Shown: one piece after another, positions 35,373-46,734 of the stretch
Numbering within the stretch: position 1 is the stretch's first letter
Layout: every line of letters begins with the position of its first letter
Origin: Flammeovirga pacifica
GTDB lineage: Bacteria; Bacteroidota; Bacteroidia; Cytophagales; Flammeovirgaceae
Assembly: GCF_000807855.2 (NCBI RefSeq)
Contig: NZ_JRYR02000001.1
Location: forward strand, 842,565-906,564
Length of the DNA: 64,000 nt
Reading direction: 5' to 3'
The notes under the pieces: model-generated
The model's input: the letters and a program-made list of their open reading frames with translations, nothing else
What the model was told of the DNA's origin: nothing
Databases searched by the model: none
Program-made: the position numbers and the translations under genes

Positions 35373-37662
35373 TAAGTACATATATATTCTTGGTATTACT
35401 TTTATTTTCTTCGGATGTAGCATAACAAAATATATCGAAGAGGATAGAAGTATTTATACAGGAGCGATAATCAAATATGATACTCCTGACAGTATTAAGG
35501 TGGATGATGATTTAAAATATGATCTATCTGAGAATCTTAGTATTAGTCCTAATAAAAAAACATCTTCATGGTTTTATTATAAAGCCCAAAATGCTAAAAG
35601 ACCAAAAGGATTGAAAAAACGTTTGAACAATACATTTGGAGAAAAACCAGTGTATTATGATGAGAACGTTTCTAAAAAAACAGTTGAATTATTAACGTCA
35701 ACTCTTAATAATAATGGCTTCTTTGATTCAAAAGTAAAGTATCATAAAAAATATGACTCAGCGGCTAAATCTATGTCAGTAGATTATTTAGTTGTTGTCA
35801 AAGAGAAACCGTATGTTTTAGATAGTATTCATTGGGATTTAGAAGAAGAAAATCCATTCAATAATAGAATAGAAAAACTCAGAAATCTTTCTGTTCTAAA
35901 ATCTGGAAATAGATATTCTTTAAAAGCATTTAGAGAAGAAAGAATAAGATTAAATAACGCATTAAAAGATAGTGGCTACTATTTCTTTAGTTCTAATTAT
36001 TTAATGTTTGATTTAGATTCTGCAAATAGAGATAGAACTATTAATGTCTATGCTAATTTTAAAGAAATGCCACCCAAAGTGACAAGACAATATGAAATTG
36101 ATTCAGTAGTATTACAGCCCGATTTTGATTTGGATGGTTTAAATGTATCGAAAAGGAATCATAAAAAAGTCGATATAGATTCAGGTATTGTTTATTTTGG
36201 AGATCCCGTAAACCTTAAACCAAGAATACTTGATGAGACATTGCAATTAAGATCAGGTGAGAAATACTCAAGACATGATCACCAAGCTTCATTAAAGCAA
36301 TTCTCTGGTCTAGGTGTCTTCAAATATGTGAATATGGAGTTCGAACCTAAAGAAACAGTTGATCCATATAATGGGAAGATGAATGTAAATGCTAAAATGT
36401 CTCAGGTTACTCTTCATTCTGTTTCTACTGAACTTTCTATGTCAACATGGTCTACTGGGTATACAGGACCGGAATTAGACTTTACATGGAAAAATAGAAA
36501 TACTTTTGGAGGAGCGGAAAAACTATCATTCACTTTATTTACAGGGGTACAAAAACAATTTGGTGGTAATTCTAATGGAGTAGATGTCATCTTTTGGTAT
36601 GGTTTCGATACAAAACTATCAATACCCAGAGTTATTGCTCCTTTTGATGTTCGACCTGGTGGTGATTTTTATATTCCTTATACCAATTTTGGTTTAGGTT
36701 TTAAACGTTATCATTTCTTTCCTTCATATACCCTAAATTACTTTAATACAAGCTATGGTTTTGATTGGAGAACAAATGAAGAAATTAGACATACATTAAA
36801 TCCAGTTTCAATAAGTTATCAAGCAACTGGTTCGACAGATGGAAAAGATATTGGTGAAGTATTTCCTTCACTAAAAGAATCATTTCAAAATCAGTTTATT
36901 TTAGGGTCAAATTATACTTTTGAATATGCTCCAATTTGGGATAAAAAATTAAAGAATAGTAGTTTTTATTATAAAGGTAATGTGGATATTTCTGGTAACC
37001 TTTGGTATGCTATAATGCAAGGTACTGGCCAAGAAAAAGATCCTGTTGATAATCAATATAAGATTCTTGGAAATCCATTTTCTCAATATGTCAAACTAAC
37101 CAATGATTTTAGATATTACTTTAAAACAACTAAACGAGGAGAAATGGCTACAAGGTTTGTTATAGGCTACTCAAAACCTTGGGGTAATTCAAGTACTTTA
37201 CCTTTTATTAAACAGTATTTTGTTGGTGGTCCTAACTCTATCAGAGCATTTAGATCACGATCTTTAGGACCTGGTAGTTTCTATGATCCGGATGGTATAA
37301 ATACAGCGGGTTCTTTTGGAAACTCAGGAGGTGATATTAAAATTGAAGGTAGTTTTGAATACCGTTATGATTTACATCAATATTTAAAGCTAGCCGCCTT
37401 TTTTGATTATGGTAATGTTTGGTTAGCATCAGCAGATCCAGAAAGACCAGGAGGTGAATTTGCCCTTGGAAAAGTAATAGAAGAAATGGCGTATGGTGCC
37501 GGAGTTGGTGTAAGAGTCGATGTGCAGTTTTTTGTGATCCGTCTTGATTTTGCCATTCCTTTAAGAGTGCCATATACCCCAGATGATGGAGATAAATGGG
37601 TAATCAAAAAGCCGTCATTTAATCAATTAGTTTTCAATCTAGCTATTGGATATCCTTTTTAG
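35362..37662 (+). CDS. tamL: TamL-type outer-membrane lipoprotein (BamA/TamA superfamily)
   Basis: 766 residues. The N-terminus is a lipoprotein signal (MKINKYIYILGITFIFFGCS) with the acylated cysteine at C19. POTRA-like domains follow to about residue 380, then an Omp85-type barrel with the PNSIRAFRSRSLGPGSF loop and the terminal strand FNLAIGYPF. This lipid-anchored TamA variant is the known Bacteroidota partner of TamB. It overlaps tamB by 11 bases, so production is coupled. It has a likely paralogue at 49497-52046, also with C19. Confidence 0.92.
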   Translation: MKINKYIYILGITFIFFGCSITKYIEEDRSIYTGAIIKYDTPDSIKVDDDLKYDLSENLSISPNKKTSSWFYYKAQNAKRPKGLKKRLNNTFGEKPVYYDENVSKKTVELLTSTLNNNGFFDSKVKYHKKYDSAAKSMSVDYLVVVKEKPYVLDSIHWDLEEENPFNNRIEKLRNLSVLKSGNRYSLKAFREERIRLNNALKDSGYYFFSSNYLMFDLDSANRDRTINVYANFKEMPPKVTRQYEIDSVVLQPDFDLDGLNVSKRNHKKVDIDSGIVYFGDPVNLKPRILDETLQLRSGEKYSRHDHQASLKQFSGLGVFKYVNMEFEPKETVDPYNGKMNVNAKMSQVTLHSVSTELSMSTWSTGYTGPELDFTWKNRNTFGGAEKLSFTLFTGVQKQFGGNSNGVDVIFWYGFDTKLSIPRVIAPFDVRPGGDFYIPYTNFGLGFKRYHFFPSYTLNYFNTSYGFDWRTNEEIRHTLNPVSISYQATGSTDGKDIGEVFPSLKESFQNQFILGSNYTFEYAPIWDKKLKNSSFYYKGNVDISGNLWYAIMQGTGQEKDPVDNQYKILGNPFSQYVKLTNDFRYYFKTTKRGEMATRFVIGYSKPWGNSSTLPFIKQYFVGGPNSIRAFRSRSLGPGSFYDPDGINTAGSFGNSGGDIKIEGSFEYRYDLHQYLKLAAFFDYGNVWLASADPERPGGEFALGKVIEEMAYGAGVGVRVDVQFFVIRLDFAIPLRVPYTPDDGDKWVIKKPSFNQLVFNLAIGYPF

Positions 37663-38063
37663 CACGACATCTACATCCATTTTTTATAGTAATAAGTACT
37701 GCAATCGGGTATACAAACAAAAAAATTGTTTAAAATCGGATATTTCCTATCAAGAATTGCTTTAAAAAAGTACTATTTCTAATTACGTTCATTAAATTGT
37801 GTTGAGGTAATTAGTCTTATCTAATACTAATTTGACGATTAAAAGTTGAATTAGTTCTGTACTTCTTATTTTTGATTAAGTTTAAAAATAATAGATCAAT
37901 GATCTCATTCAAATAAGTTGGATATTACGGAGTAAAAGAGAATAGATATGACATCTTATAGTTTATTTGGTATAACAACTAATGACGCTTAATAAGTTGA
38001 TTTTTCACATCAACGATATGAATTAAAAACAAAATACTTTTATTGATTTTTTTATTGTAATAA
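37663..38063. other. 401-base intergenic region between tamL and ubiB
   Basis: AT-rich, with no convincing gene or RNA. TATTTTTG at 37867-37874 is an exact TAnnTTTG match and could be the ubiB promoter box with a leader of about 180 bases. A 14-codon frame at 37949-37993 is too short to support. Confidence 0.6.
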
Positions 38064-39731
38064 ATGCTTTTTTCCACTAAAGTAAAAAATATACAAAGAC
38101 TTCAGCAGATCATTAAAATTCTACTGAAATATGGTTTCGAAGATGTTGTTTCTACTACATCTTTAAAGCGATTTGTACCCATTGATGATTGGAAAAGAGA
38201 CAATAAACCTGTTTTTAAATATAGTAGAGCGGAAAGGATTAGAATGGTGGTCGAAGAACTAGGCCCAACGTTCATCAAGTTTGCACAAACACTAAGTAAC
38301 AGACCCGATATACTTCCACAAGATTTAATTGAAGAATTTCAAAAATTACAAGACAGTGTTCCTCCTTTTTCTGAAGAGGAGGCAATAGCTATTGTAGAAA
38401 AAGAAACAGGAATGAGTCTAAATGATTTTGTTTCTTTCTTTGATAATAAACCATTAGGAGCGGCAAGTATTGGTCAAGTACACAGAGCAAGATTAAAAGA
38501 TGGGAAAGATGTTGTATTAAAAATACAACGTCCTGGTGCCTATGGACAAATTCTAACAGACTTAAGACTATTAAAAGAATTTGTAAAACACACACATCCA
38601 TTTTTTATTAAATACGGCTTACTTAATCCTGACGATATTGTTGAGACCTTTGAGGAAAGTATCGTCAATGAATTGGACTACACAATTGAAGCAAAAAATT
38701 TAGTTCAATTTAGAAAAGCCAATAAAGGAAAGGATCATTTACATATACCTTATGCCTTCTTAGAATATACAACTAAGAAGCTATTAGTGATGGAATATGT
38801 TAGTGGTTGTAAGATTACAGATATAAGAACGATAAAATCTTGGGGGCTATCCTTAAAAGATGTAGCCAATGCTGGTATGAATATTTACCTTGATCAAATT
38901 TTTGAACAAGGCTTTTTCCATGCAGATCCTCACCCAGGCAATGTTTTAGTTCAGCCAGACGGCAAAATCATTCTAATAGATTTTGGTATGATTGGTCGTT
39001 TATCAAAATATCAACGTTTTGCTCTAGCTAATTTTTTAGCTTCTATGGCTCGAAATGATGCAAGAGGAATGGCACTTCATCTACGACGAATAGCCAAAGA
39101 AACGGAGAATGAAGATACGAAAGCTTTAGAGCAAGATTTAAGTAATATGGTGGATCGTTATTATACACATGGTAACGAAGAAGCCACTATGGCTGAAGTG
39201 ACAACTGCATTACAAGATATCATTTATAAACACTCTTTATCAGTTCCTGGAAGTATTTTTCTAATACTTAGGGCATTGGCTATTTTAGAAGGAATCATCA
39301 ATGTAGTATCTCCTGATTTAGAAGTATTACCAGAGATAGAGCCTTATGCCGAGAAATTAGCTAAAGAACAGTTTTCATTTAAAAATTTAAGCTCTGATTT
39401 TTATTATACATTTTATCAATTGTCTTCTTTATTTTATAACCTTCCGATGGAGGTTCGTTATATTTTAAAGAAAACAAGAACAGGTAAATTATCCTTGAAT
39501 GTTGAACATAAGGGATTGGAACCTTTAATTCAACAAAAGAGCGAAGCTGCATCCAATTTAAACATTGTCATTTTAATAGCAGCTTTATTAATTACTTCAG
39601 GTATCATCATGAATGCACCAATACCTTATTCTAGTAGAAACTTTTTAGGCATGCCTATCATGAGTTCTTTAGGTTTTATATCTGCATTTTTAATGATTAT
39701 CTATTTAGTCTTAAAACCAAAAAAATATTAG
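38064..39731 (+). CDS. ubiB: UbiB/ABC1 family atypical kinase-like protein
   Basis: 555 residues. The family motif region reads EELGPTFIKFAQTLSNRPD, where the KxGQ motif is K72-F-A-Q75. PLGAASIGQVHRARL replaces the glycine-rich loop, VVLKIQRP holds the ATP lysine, and HADPHPGNVL and LIDFG form the catalytic core. Two hydrophobic segments near the C-terminus (about 505-525 and 532-552) anchor it to the membrane. UbiB proteins act as ATPases that support quinone synthesis. It heads a unit with the HIT protein (4 bases on), ligA and DUF6913. Confidence 0.9.
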   Translation: MLFSTKVKNIQRLQQIIKILLKYGFEDVVSTTSLKRFVPIDDWKRDNKPVFKYSRAERIRMVVEELGPTFIKFAQTLSNRPDILPQDLIEEFQKLQDSVPPFSEEEAIAIVEKETGMSLNDFVSFFDNKPLGAASIGQVHRARLKDGKDVVLKIQRPGAYGQILTDLRLLKEFVKHTHPFFIKYGLLNPDDIVETFEESIVNELDYTIEAKNLVQFRKANKGKDHLHIPYAFLEYTTKKLLVMEYVSGCKITDIRTIKSWGLSLKDVANAGMNIYLDQIFEQGFFHADPHPGNVLVQPDGKIILIDFGMIGRLSKYQRFALANFLASMARNDARGMALHLRRIAKETENEDTKALEQDLSNMVDRYYTHGNEEATMAEVTTALQDIIYKHSLSVPGSIFLILRALAILEGIINVVSPDLEVLPEIEPYAEKLAKEQFSFKNLSSDFYYTFYQLSSLFYNLPMEVRYILKKTRTGKLSLNVEHKGLEPLIQQKSEAASNLNIVILIAALLITSGIIMNAPIPYSSRNFLGMPIMSSLGFISAFLMIIYLVLKPKKY

Positions 39732-39735
39732 ATAA

Positions 39736-40125
39736 ATGGCCTCTATTTTTACGAAAATTATTGCAGGAGAAATACCTTCACATAAAGTATATGAAGATAA
39801 TAATTACTATGCTTTTTTAGATATTTTCCCTGTTCAAAAAGGACATACTTTAATTGTTCCAAAAAAGGAAGTTGATGATATGTTTGATTTAGATGATGAA
39901 ACTTTAAGTGGGTTATATATTGCTGCAAAAAAAGTTTCTAAAGCCATAAAAGCAGTATTCCCATGCAATAGGGTTGGACATGCAGTAATTGGGCTTGAAG
40001 TACCTCATGCACATATGCACTTGATTCCGATTAGCGGAATGTCTGATATGAACTTTGAGCATAAGCTGAAGTTATCGAATGAGGAATTAGCAGATATAGC
40101 AAAAAAAATTAGAGAACAATTATAG
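39736..40125 (+). CDS. HIT family protein
   Basis: 129 residues of the Hint/PKCI group. The histidine triad is VPHAHMHL (H91, H93, H95). The N-terminal CIFTKIIAGEIP-type segment reads SIFTKIIAGEIPSHKVYED, so the usual first cysteine of that motif is serine. The family hydrolyses aminoacyl- or acyl-adenylates and other AMP conjugates. It lies 4 bases after ubiB and 19 bases before ligA, so the three genes probably share a transcript. Confidence 0.93.
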   Translation: MASIFTKIIAGEIPSHKVYEDNNYYAFLDIFPVQKGHTLIVPKKEVDDMFDLDDETLSGLYIAAKKVSKAIKAVFPCNRVGHAVIGLEVPHAHMHLIPISGMSDMNFEHKLKLSNEELADIAKKIREQL

Positions 40126-40141
40126 ATTATTTATTTCATAA

Positions 40142-42168
<2,027 letters not shown>

Positions 42169-42169
<1 letters not shown>

Positions 42170-42714
42170 TGATACAAATTTTTAAAAATAAAGTATTAGG
42201 TAATCAATTATTTAATAAAAGATTAGATTCTAAGAGAGAACATAATAATAATTTACCATTAAAAGATGCCAAGTCAGTTGGTTTAATTTTTTATATAAAA
42301 GATCTCGAACAATTAAGATCACTTTTAAATGAAAGTAAGATAGTAGATAAAATTCTACCAAAAGGAGTAAATAATATTGAATTTGTTTTTATAACAGAAG
42401 AAAAAAAGATCGAATTTGATGTTCCTTTTGGTTACAAAGTAATACCACTTTCAAAAGTTAATTGGAATAAGAAAAGTCCTGAATCAAATATTGAGAATTT
42501 TATTAAAAAAGAATTCGATTATTTATTCTCTTTTACTTATGGAATTTCAAAAATTTTAGATCAATTAATTTCACAATCTTATGCTACATGTAGAGTAGCA
42601 TTAGGAGAACACCAAGATGTTTCATCTTTTGAAATGAAACTAACTTATGATCAAGTTTCTTTTACAGAACGAATACGTGAAGCAGTTGATATTTTACATA
42701 AAATGCATAAATAA
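42169..42714 (+). CDS. DUF6913 family protein
   Basis: 181 residues of a family seen beside ligA in Bacteroidota. It starts IQIFKNKVLGNQLFNKRL and has a segment LPKGVNNIEFVFITEEKKIEF. The C-terminal part (YATCRVALGEHQDVSSFEMKLTYD) resembles a small alpha/beta fold. No signal peptide or catalytic motif was recognised. It is translationally coupled to ligA, and a strong terminator follows. Function is not known. Confidence 0.82.
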
Positions 42715-42750
42715 AAAAAGGGGATGATATTAAAATCATCCCCTTTTTTA
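42714..42750. terminator. Bidirectional terminator between ligA unit and the Hc1-like gene
   Basis: An 11-base stem (42718-42728 with 42735-42745) and 6-base loop, flanked by an A run and a T run. Confidence 0.9.
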
Positions 42751-42770
42751 TTATTCGATCTAAACAGGAA

Positions 42771-42947
42771 TTAACCGTTGTTTTTGATCTCTTGGATATC
42801 AAGACGGATATCTTGAGCAAGCTTTTTGATATCTTGCATGTTTTTTCTTACACGAGTTCCAGCGGCTGCTACTTTGTTATTGTAGAATTTTTGAGCGTCC
42901 TCTTCAGTTTGCTGGATAAGCTCTTTTAGTTCTGTGAATTTGTCCAT
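42771..42947 (-). CDS. Histone H1-like protein Hc1 family
   Basis: 58 residues on the minus strand, starting at the ATG at 42947. The protein is helical, rich in Lys, Gln, Glu and Ala, with the core TRVRKNMQDIKKLAQDIR and the N-terminal MDKFTELKELIQQTEEDA. This is the layout of the short Hc1-like proteins widespread in Bacteroidota, thought to bind DNA. The nucleotide sequence is clean, with a terminator directly downstream. Such short genes are easily missed. Role inferred: nucleoid-associated protein. Confidence 0.82.
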   Translation of the reverse strand: MDKFTELKELIQQTEEDAQKFYNNKVAAAGTRVRKNMQDIKKLAQDIRLDIQEIKNNG

Positions 42948-43032
42948 TTTACTAAAAAATTTCTATCGATGAATTAAAATATATATATCACAATTTATAC
43001 ATTTTCTTTGATATTGCACAATTTTTCAGCAC

Positions 43033-43080
43033 AAAAAAAAGGATAAAAACCCGTTTTTTTTCACGAATTCCTATCCTTTT
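43033..43080 (-). terminator. Terminator after the oxoamine synthase gene
   Basis: A 9-base stem AAAAGGATA/TATCCTTTT (43037-43045, 43072-43080) encloses a 26-base loop. On the minus strand a T run follows. The long loop makes it less certain. Confidence 0.6.
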
Positions 43081-43104
43081 ATCATCTAATTGAATCTTAA
43101 TTCT

Positions 43105-44349
43105 CTATGAGAAAATTTGAGGTTCTGCTTTCGCATACTCACCTGATTCAAGTTTATGTTTTACTGCCTTAAATGCTGTAATTGTTTCTTCAACATCTGC
43201 AATAGAGTGAGATGATGTAGGAATTAAGCGAAGCATGATAACATCTTTAGGTACTACAGGGTACACAACTACAGAACAGAAAATATTATAATTTTCTCTT
43301 AAATCCATAATCATATTTACTGCTTCGTTTTGACCACCTTGTAAGAATACTGGAGTAACAGGAGTATCTGTTTTACCAATATTAAAACCATTTTTAGTCA
43401 AACCGTCTTGTAAATGAGTAGCAACTTCCCAAAGTTTATCTTTAAGCTCTGGCATTGTTCTCAACATTTCTAAACGCTTAAGGTTACCTTTAACCAATGG
43501 CATAGGTAAAGTTTTCGCGAAAATTTGAGAACGAGTGTTGTATCTTAAATATTCAATAACTTGTTCGTCTGATGAAATAAATGCACCAACCGAAGCCATT
43601 GATTTTGCAAATGTAGAGAAGTAAATATCAATTTTATCTTGACATCCTTGTTCTTCACCTGCACCAGCACCTGTTTTACCTAATGTACCAAATCCGTGAG
43701 CATCGTCTACTAACATGCGGAATTGATATTTATCTTTAAGGTCACAAATTTCTTTTAATTTACCTTGGTCACCCAACATACCGAATACACCTTCAGTAAT
43801 TAAAAGAATAGCACCACCTGTTTGCTCTACTAATTTAGTAGCTCTTTGTAATTGTTTTTCACAGTTCTCGATGTCATTGTGTGGGAATACAAATCTTTTA
43901 CCAACATGCATTCTCAAACCATCAATAATACAAGCGTGACACTCTGAATCGTATACTACAACATCTTTTCTGTCAAGTACTGCATCAATAACAGACATGA
44001 TACCTTGGTAACCAAAGTTTAAAACCATTGTATCTTCTTTACCAACGAAAGAACTTAATTCAGATTCAAATTCTTCAATTAGGTTCGAATTTCCTGACAT
44101 CATACGTGCACCCATAGGGTAAGCTAAACCGAATTCAGCAGCAGCATCAGCATCAACTTTTCTAATTTCAGGGTGGTTTGCTAGTCCCAAATAGTTGTTT
44201 AAACTCCAAGTCAATACTTCTTTTCCTCTGAAGGTCATGCGAGGAGCAATTTCTCCTTCAAGTTTAGGGAAAGCATAATAACCATGAGCCATTTTGGAAT
44301 GTGACCCTAGCGGTCCTCTGTCCTGAAGAAGTTTTTCAAATAAATCCAC
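43105..44349 (-). CDS. Alpha-oxoamine synthase family, PLP-dependent (serine palmitoyltransferase or cysteate fatty-acyltransferase type)
   Basis: 414 residues starting at a GTG. The PLP lysine is K249 in STFAKSM, the DDAHG motif is at 215-219, and H138 (YDSECHACI) is the stacking histidine. This family condenses acyl-CoA with an amino acid: KBL makes 2-amino-3-ketobutyrate, BioF makes a biotin precursor, SPT starts sphingolipids, and a related cysteate-fatty-acyltransferase starts sulfonolipids (capnine) in gliding Bacteroidota. The closest remembered relatives are the sphingolipid or capnine type, but no kept residue decides between them. The Hc1-like gene is 157 bases downstream. Confidence 0.82.
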   Translation of the reverse strand: MDLFEKLLQDRGPLGSHSKMAHGYYAFPKLEGEIAPRMTFRGKEVLTWSLNNYLGLANHPEIRKVDADAAAEFGLAYPMGARMMSGNSNLIEEFESELSSFVGKEDTMVLNFGYQGIMSVIDAVLDRKDVVVYDSECHACIIDGLRMHVGKRFVFPHNDIENCEKQLQRATKLVEQTGGAILLITEGVFGMLGDQGKLKEICDLKDKYQFRMLVDDAHGFGTLGKTGAGAGEEQGCQDKIDIYFSTFAKSMASVGAFISSDEQVIEYLRYNTRSQIFAKTLPMPLVKGNLKRLEMLRTMPELKDKLWEVATHLQDGLTKNGFNIGKTDTPVTPVFLQGGQNEAVNMIMDLRENYNIFCSVVVYPVVPKDVIMLRLIPTSSHSIADVEETITAFKAVKHKLESGEYAKAEPQIFS

Positions 44350-44545
44350 GATATAGTCTTATTTTAATGTTTGAAACATTATTATAATTACAATCTTTAA
44401 TATTTAGTAAAACGTCATATTATGACCCAATGTTCATTTAATACACGCACGTTTTCTAAATCCAAATACAAAAATCGTTTATTTAACCATTATACGGGTA
44501 ATAATATTCCTTGATTTAAGAAACCTTAACAGAAATTACCAGCAT

Positions 44546-45550
44546 TTATTTCATTGTGAGCCCCAAACCCACATTAATTTGATGTGACCAACCAAAAGTA
44601 TAATCACCATTAAAGTAAACTAAACCGATTTTAAACATCAAACCAGCGGTAAATTTCCAAGATTGAAGCCTATAAATATCTAAAATTTCATCATCCGGAA
44701 TATTTAGGCTTTCATCTGTAAGATTTAAAAGCGTATAGTCCCCTTTCAATTTTGTCTCATTTTTAGTATAAACATAACCAGCACTTGTATATATAGTAAG
44801 CAATGGAAGTGTTTTAGAAAGCATTGCCTCAAAATTTCCTCCCTTTGTTTCAAACATTAATAACCCAGGATCAACAACAGGAGCTATCTGAGAATTATCT
44901 AAAGGGTATTGTCCTTCCAATTGGGTATAACCGGCAAATAAACTGAAATCAAATGGTGATTTCTCGTTGAAAAACCATTCTGCAATGTTGTGTTTAAATC
45001 CGGCACCCCACATTTTAATGACAATGCCATTATACTCAACCTTAGGAAAAAGCTTTCCAATCAACTCAGTATTCTGACCTACACCTAAACCAATCTTTAT
45101 TGATGGTAAAACTGAAAAGTCAATATTTATACCTTTAGATGCAGGGATGACAGCTTCAGATCCATCATCATTTTTTATACCGATGACAGTTTCTTGTGTA
45201 TTGCTACCAAAAAAAGTAGGAAGGTTTTTATTACCAGAAATAACTCTTACACCTTCTATATCATCAACATTAAAGTAAAGAGCATTATCAGGCATTATTA
45301 TTCCTGCAGTAGAGACTGATATATCGAAACCTATGGGTTTATGGGGACGTGCAGTATACATCCATCCTAGACTTGTTGACCAAGCATAACTTTGGGTTAG
45401 GGGAGTGGAGTAACGTCTAAATACCTCTAAGCTTCTTTGCTGTGCTTGAGGTCCATTTGTGGCAAATAATGATAAAACATCCTGTGAAAAAATAGGATGT
45501 ACAATAAAAGAGACGAATAAAAGGAGTAGTAATTTTTTCAAGGTTTTCAA
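44546..45550 (-). CDS. DUF6588 family outer-membrane-like protein
   Basis: 334 residues. The start is a TTG at 45550, giving the signal peptide MKTLKKLLLLLFVSFIVHP that ends near SQ. No in-frame ATG lies close by. The body has alternating strands and glycine-aromatic segments typical of small barrels, matching DUF6588 by overall pattern (ISVSTAGIIMPDNALYFN; FKHNIAEWFFNEKSPFDFS). Function is unknown. It is divergent from the MmcB-like gene across 83 bases. Confidence 0.8.
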   Translation of the reverse strand: MKTLKKLLLLLFVSFIVHPIFSQDVLSLFATNGPQAQQRSLEVFRRYSTPLTQSYAWSTSLGWMYTARPHKPIGFDISVSTAGIIMPDNALYFNVDDIEGVRVISGNKNLPTFFGSNTQETVIGIKNDDGSEAVIPASKGINIDFSVLPSIKIGLGVGQNTELIGKLFPKVEYNGIVIKMWGAGFKHNIAEWFFNEKSPFDFSLFAGYTQLEGQYPLDNSQIAPVVDPGLLMFETKGGNFEAMLSKTLPLLTIYTSAGYVYTKNETKLKGDYTLLNLTDESLNIPDDEILDIYRLQSWKFTAGLMFKIGLVYFNGDYTFGWSHQINVGLGLTMK

Positions 45551-45617
45551 AGTTGTATGAAAAATTACATAAAAGATTTACAATAACCATCATTCTTGTT
45601 GATTTTATTCTATTTAG

Positions 45618-45632
45618 GTTGCAACTTGCAAC
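45618..45632. promoter_or_regulatory. Perfect inverted repeat abutting the start codon of the MmcB-like gene
   Basis: GTTGCAA-C-TTGCAAC, two 7-base arms with one central base. It ends one base before the ATG at 45634. It lies in the 83-base gap shared with the divergent DUF6588 gene, so a protein bound here could affect both. Candidate operator. Confidence 0.5.
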
Positions 45633-45633
45633 T

Positions 45634-46734
45634 ATGAATATATATCAATTAGAACAAATTGAATTAGAATTTGAAATCTTAATTCAAAAGGATAGACGTA
45701 ATTGGCTAAGGGTGGCTAAATTATTAGATAAAATAGAATCTACTCATTTATATAAACTAAGAGCAAGGTCTTTTACAGAATATGTGAAGGATTTATCAAG
45801 AAAAAATGGGATTAATATTTCTACATTATGGAGAGCTAGATCTGGAGCAAAGTTATATGCTGAATTATTAGGTATTAATGATGTAGAAGATATGGATGAG
45901 GCACACGTTAAAACTACTCCAGAACAATTAGAGACCTTTAGTAAGGTTAGAACAATAGCCCCACAACGAATAGTTGATGAGGTGAAAGAAAAAATGATCT
46001 CTGGTGAAAATATGAGACATGAATTACGTGAGTTATGGAACATATATAGACCATTAAAAGGAGGGAAGACAGAAAGGGGACGAAAAAAGACAGAGGAACA
46101 TACTGTAGTAAAAGATAAATTGAAATCTCAATTTGTAGTGCCTTATCAGCTTACTGATTCTAATAAGAATGATCATGTTAAAACAAATTCATTAGATAAA
46201 TATTGGGAAGATTTGAAGAAGATGGAAAAATACCAAGTTTCATCTGAAAATGTCGCTAGAGCAAATATTATTAATGCATTGAGGTCTGAACAATGGTTAG
46301 CTAGAACATATGCAGAAGATTTCACTTTTAAACATGAACATCTAATTAGTTTTAGATTAGGGGCTTATACAGAGATTGATATATTATCATTATGTAAACC
46401 GAATAAAATAACAAAAGAAAGACCTCAGTTTGTTGGTATTGAAGTAGTTACGAACTTGGATGATTTCAAAAAAAACAAACTTAAAATTGAACAAAAGTCT
46501 CAATACTGTGATCATTTTTACATAGGAATCCCTTTAAATCAGTCATTTATCGATGAAATAACGAGTTTTTGCGAAGCTAAATCTATAGGTATAATATGCG
46601 TTAGCGATCAATTAAATGAAGATTCTAAGCACGATTGGAAAATATTGAAAAAAACCACTAAAAATACCTTAACGCCACAAAACGAATACATTATTATGCA
46701 GAAATGTATGGAACGTTTACTAGGTTGGACATAA
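45634..46734 (+). CDS. Helical DNA-binding-like domain fused to MmcB/PD-(D/E)XK-like domain
   Basis: 366 residues from the ATG at 45634 (MNIYQLEQIE). Residues about 20-75 are helical and look like a ParB/plasmid-type helix-turn-helix (WLRVAKLLDKI; LSRKNGINISTLWRARSG). A basic linker (KGGKTERGRKK) follows at about 142-152. Residues about 205-330 resemble MmcB, a DNA-repair protein of the PD-(D/E)XK nuclease fold: E247-I-D249, then FVGIEVVTNLDDF and YCDHFYIGIP. The expected E-x-K reads E270-V-V, so catalysis may be lost. The exact function is not known. Confidence 0.75.
   Translation: MNIYQLEQIELEFEILIQKDRRNWLRVAKLLDKIESTHLYKLRARSFTEYVKDLSRKNGINISTLWRARSGAKLYAELLGINDVEDMDEAHVKTTPEQLETFSKVRTIAPQRIVDEVKEKMISGENMRHELRELWNIYRPLKGGKTERGRKKTEEHTVVKDKLKSQFVVPYQLTDSNKNDHVKTNSLDKYWEDLKKMEKYQVSSENVARANIINALRSEQWLARTYAEDFTFKHEHLISFRLGAYTEIDILSLCKPNKITKERPQFVGIEVVTNLDDFKKNKLKIEQKSQYCDHFYIGIPLNQSFIDEITSFCEAKSIGIICVSDQLNEDSKHDWKILKKTTKNTLTPQNEYIIMQKCMERLLGWT

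Noticed and set aside
42948-43032. Possible regulatory RNA in the gap between the Hc1-like and oxoamine synthase genes
   Set aside because: The only structure seen is the terminator hairpin at 43037-43080. There is no promoter-like box or conserved fold.
45744-46043. 99-codon minus-strand frame inside the MmcB-like gene
   Set aside because: It is antisense to a convincing gene and has no recognisable domain.
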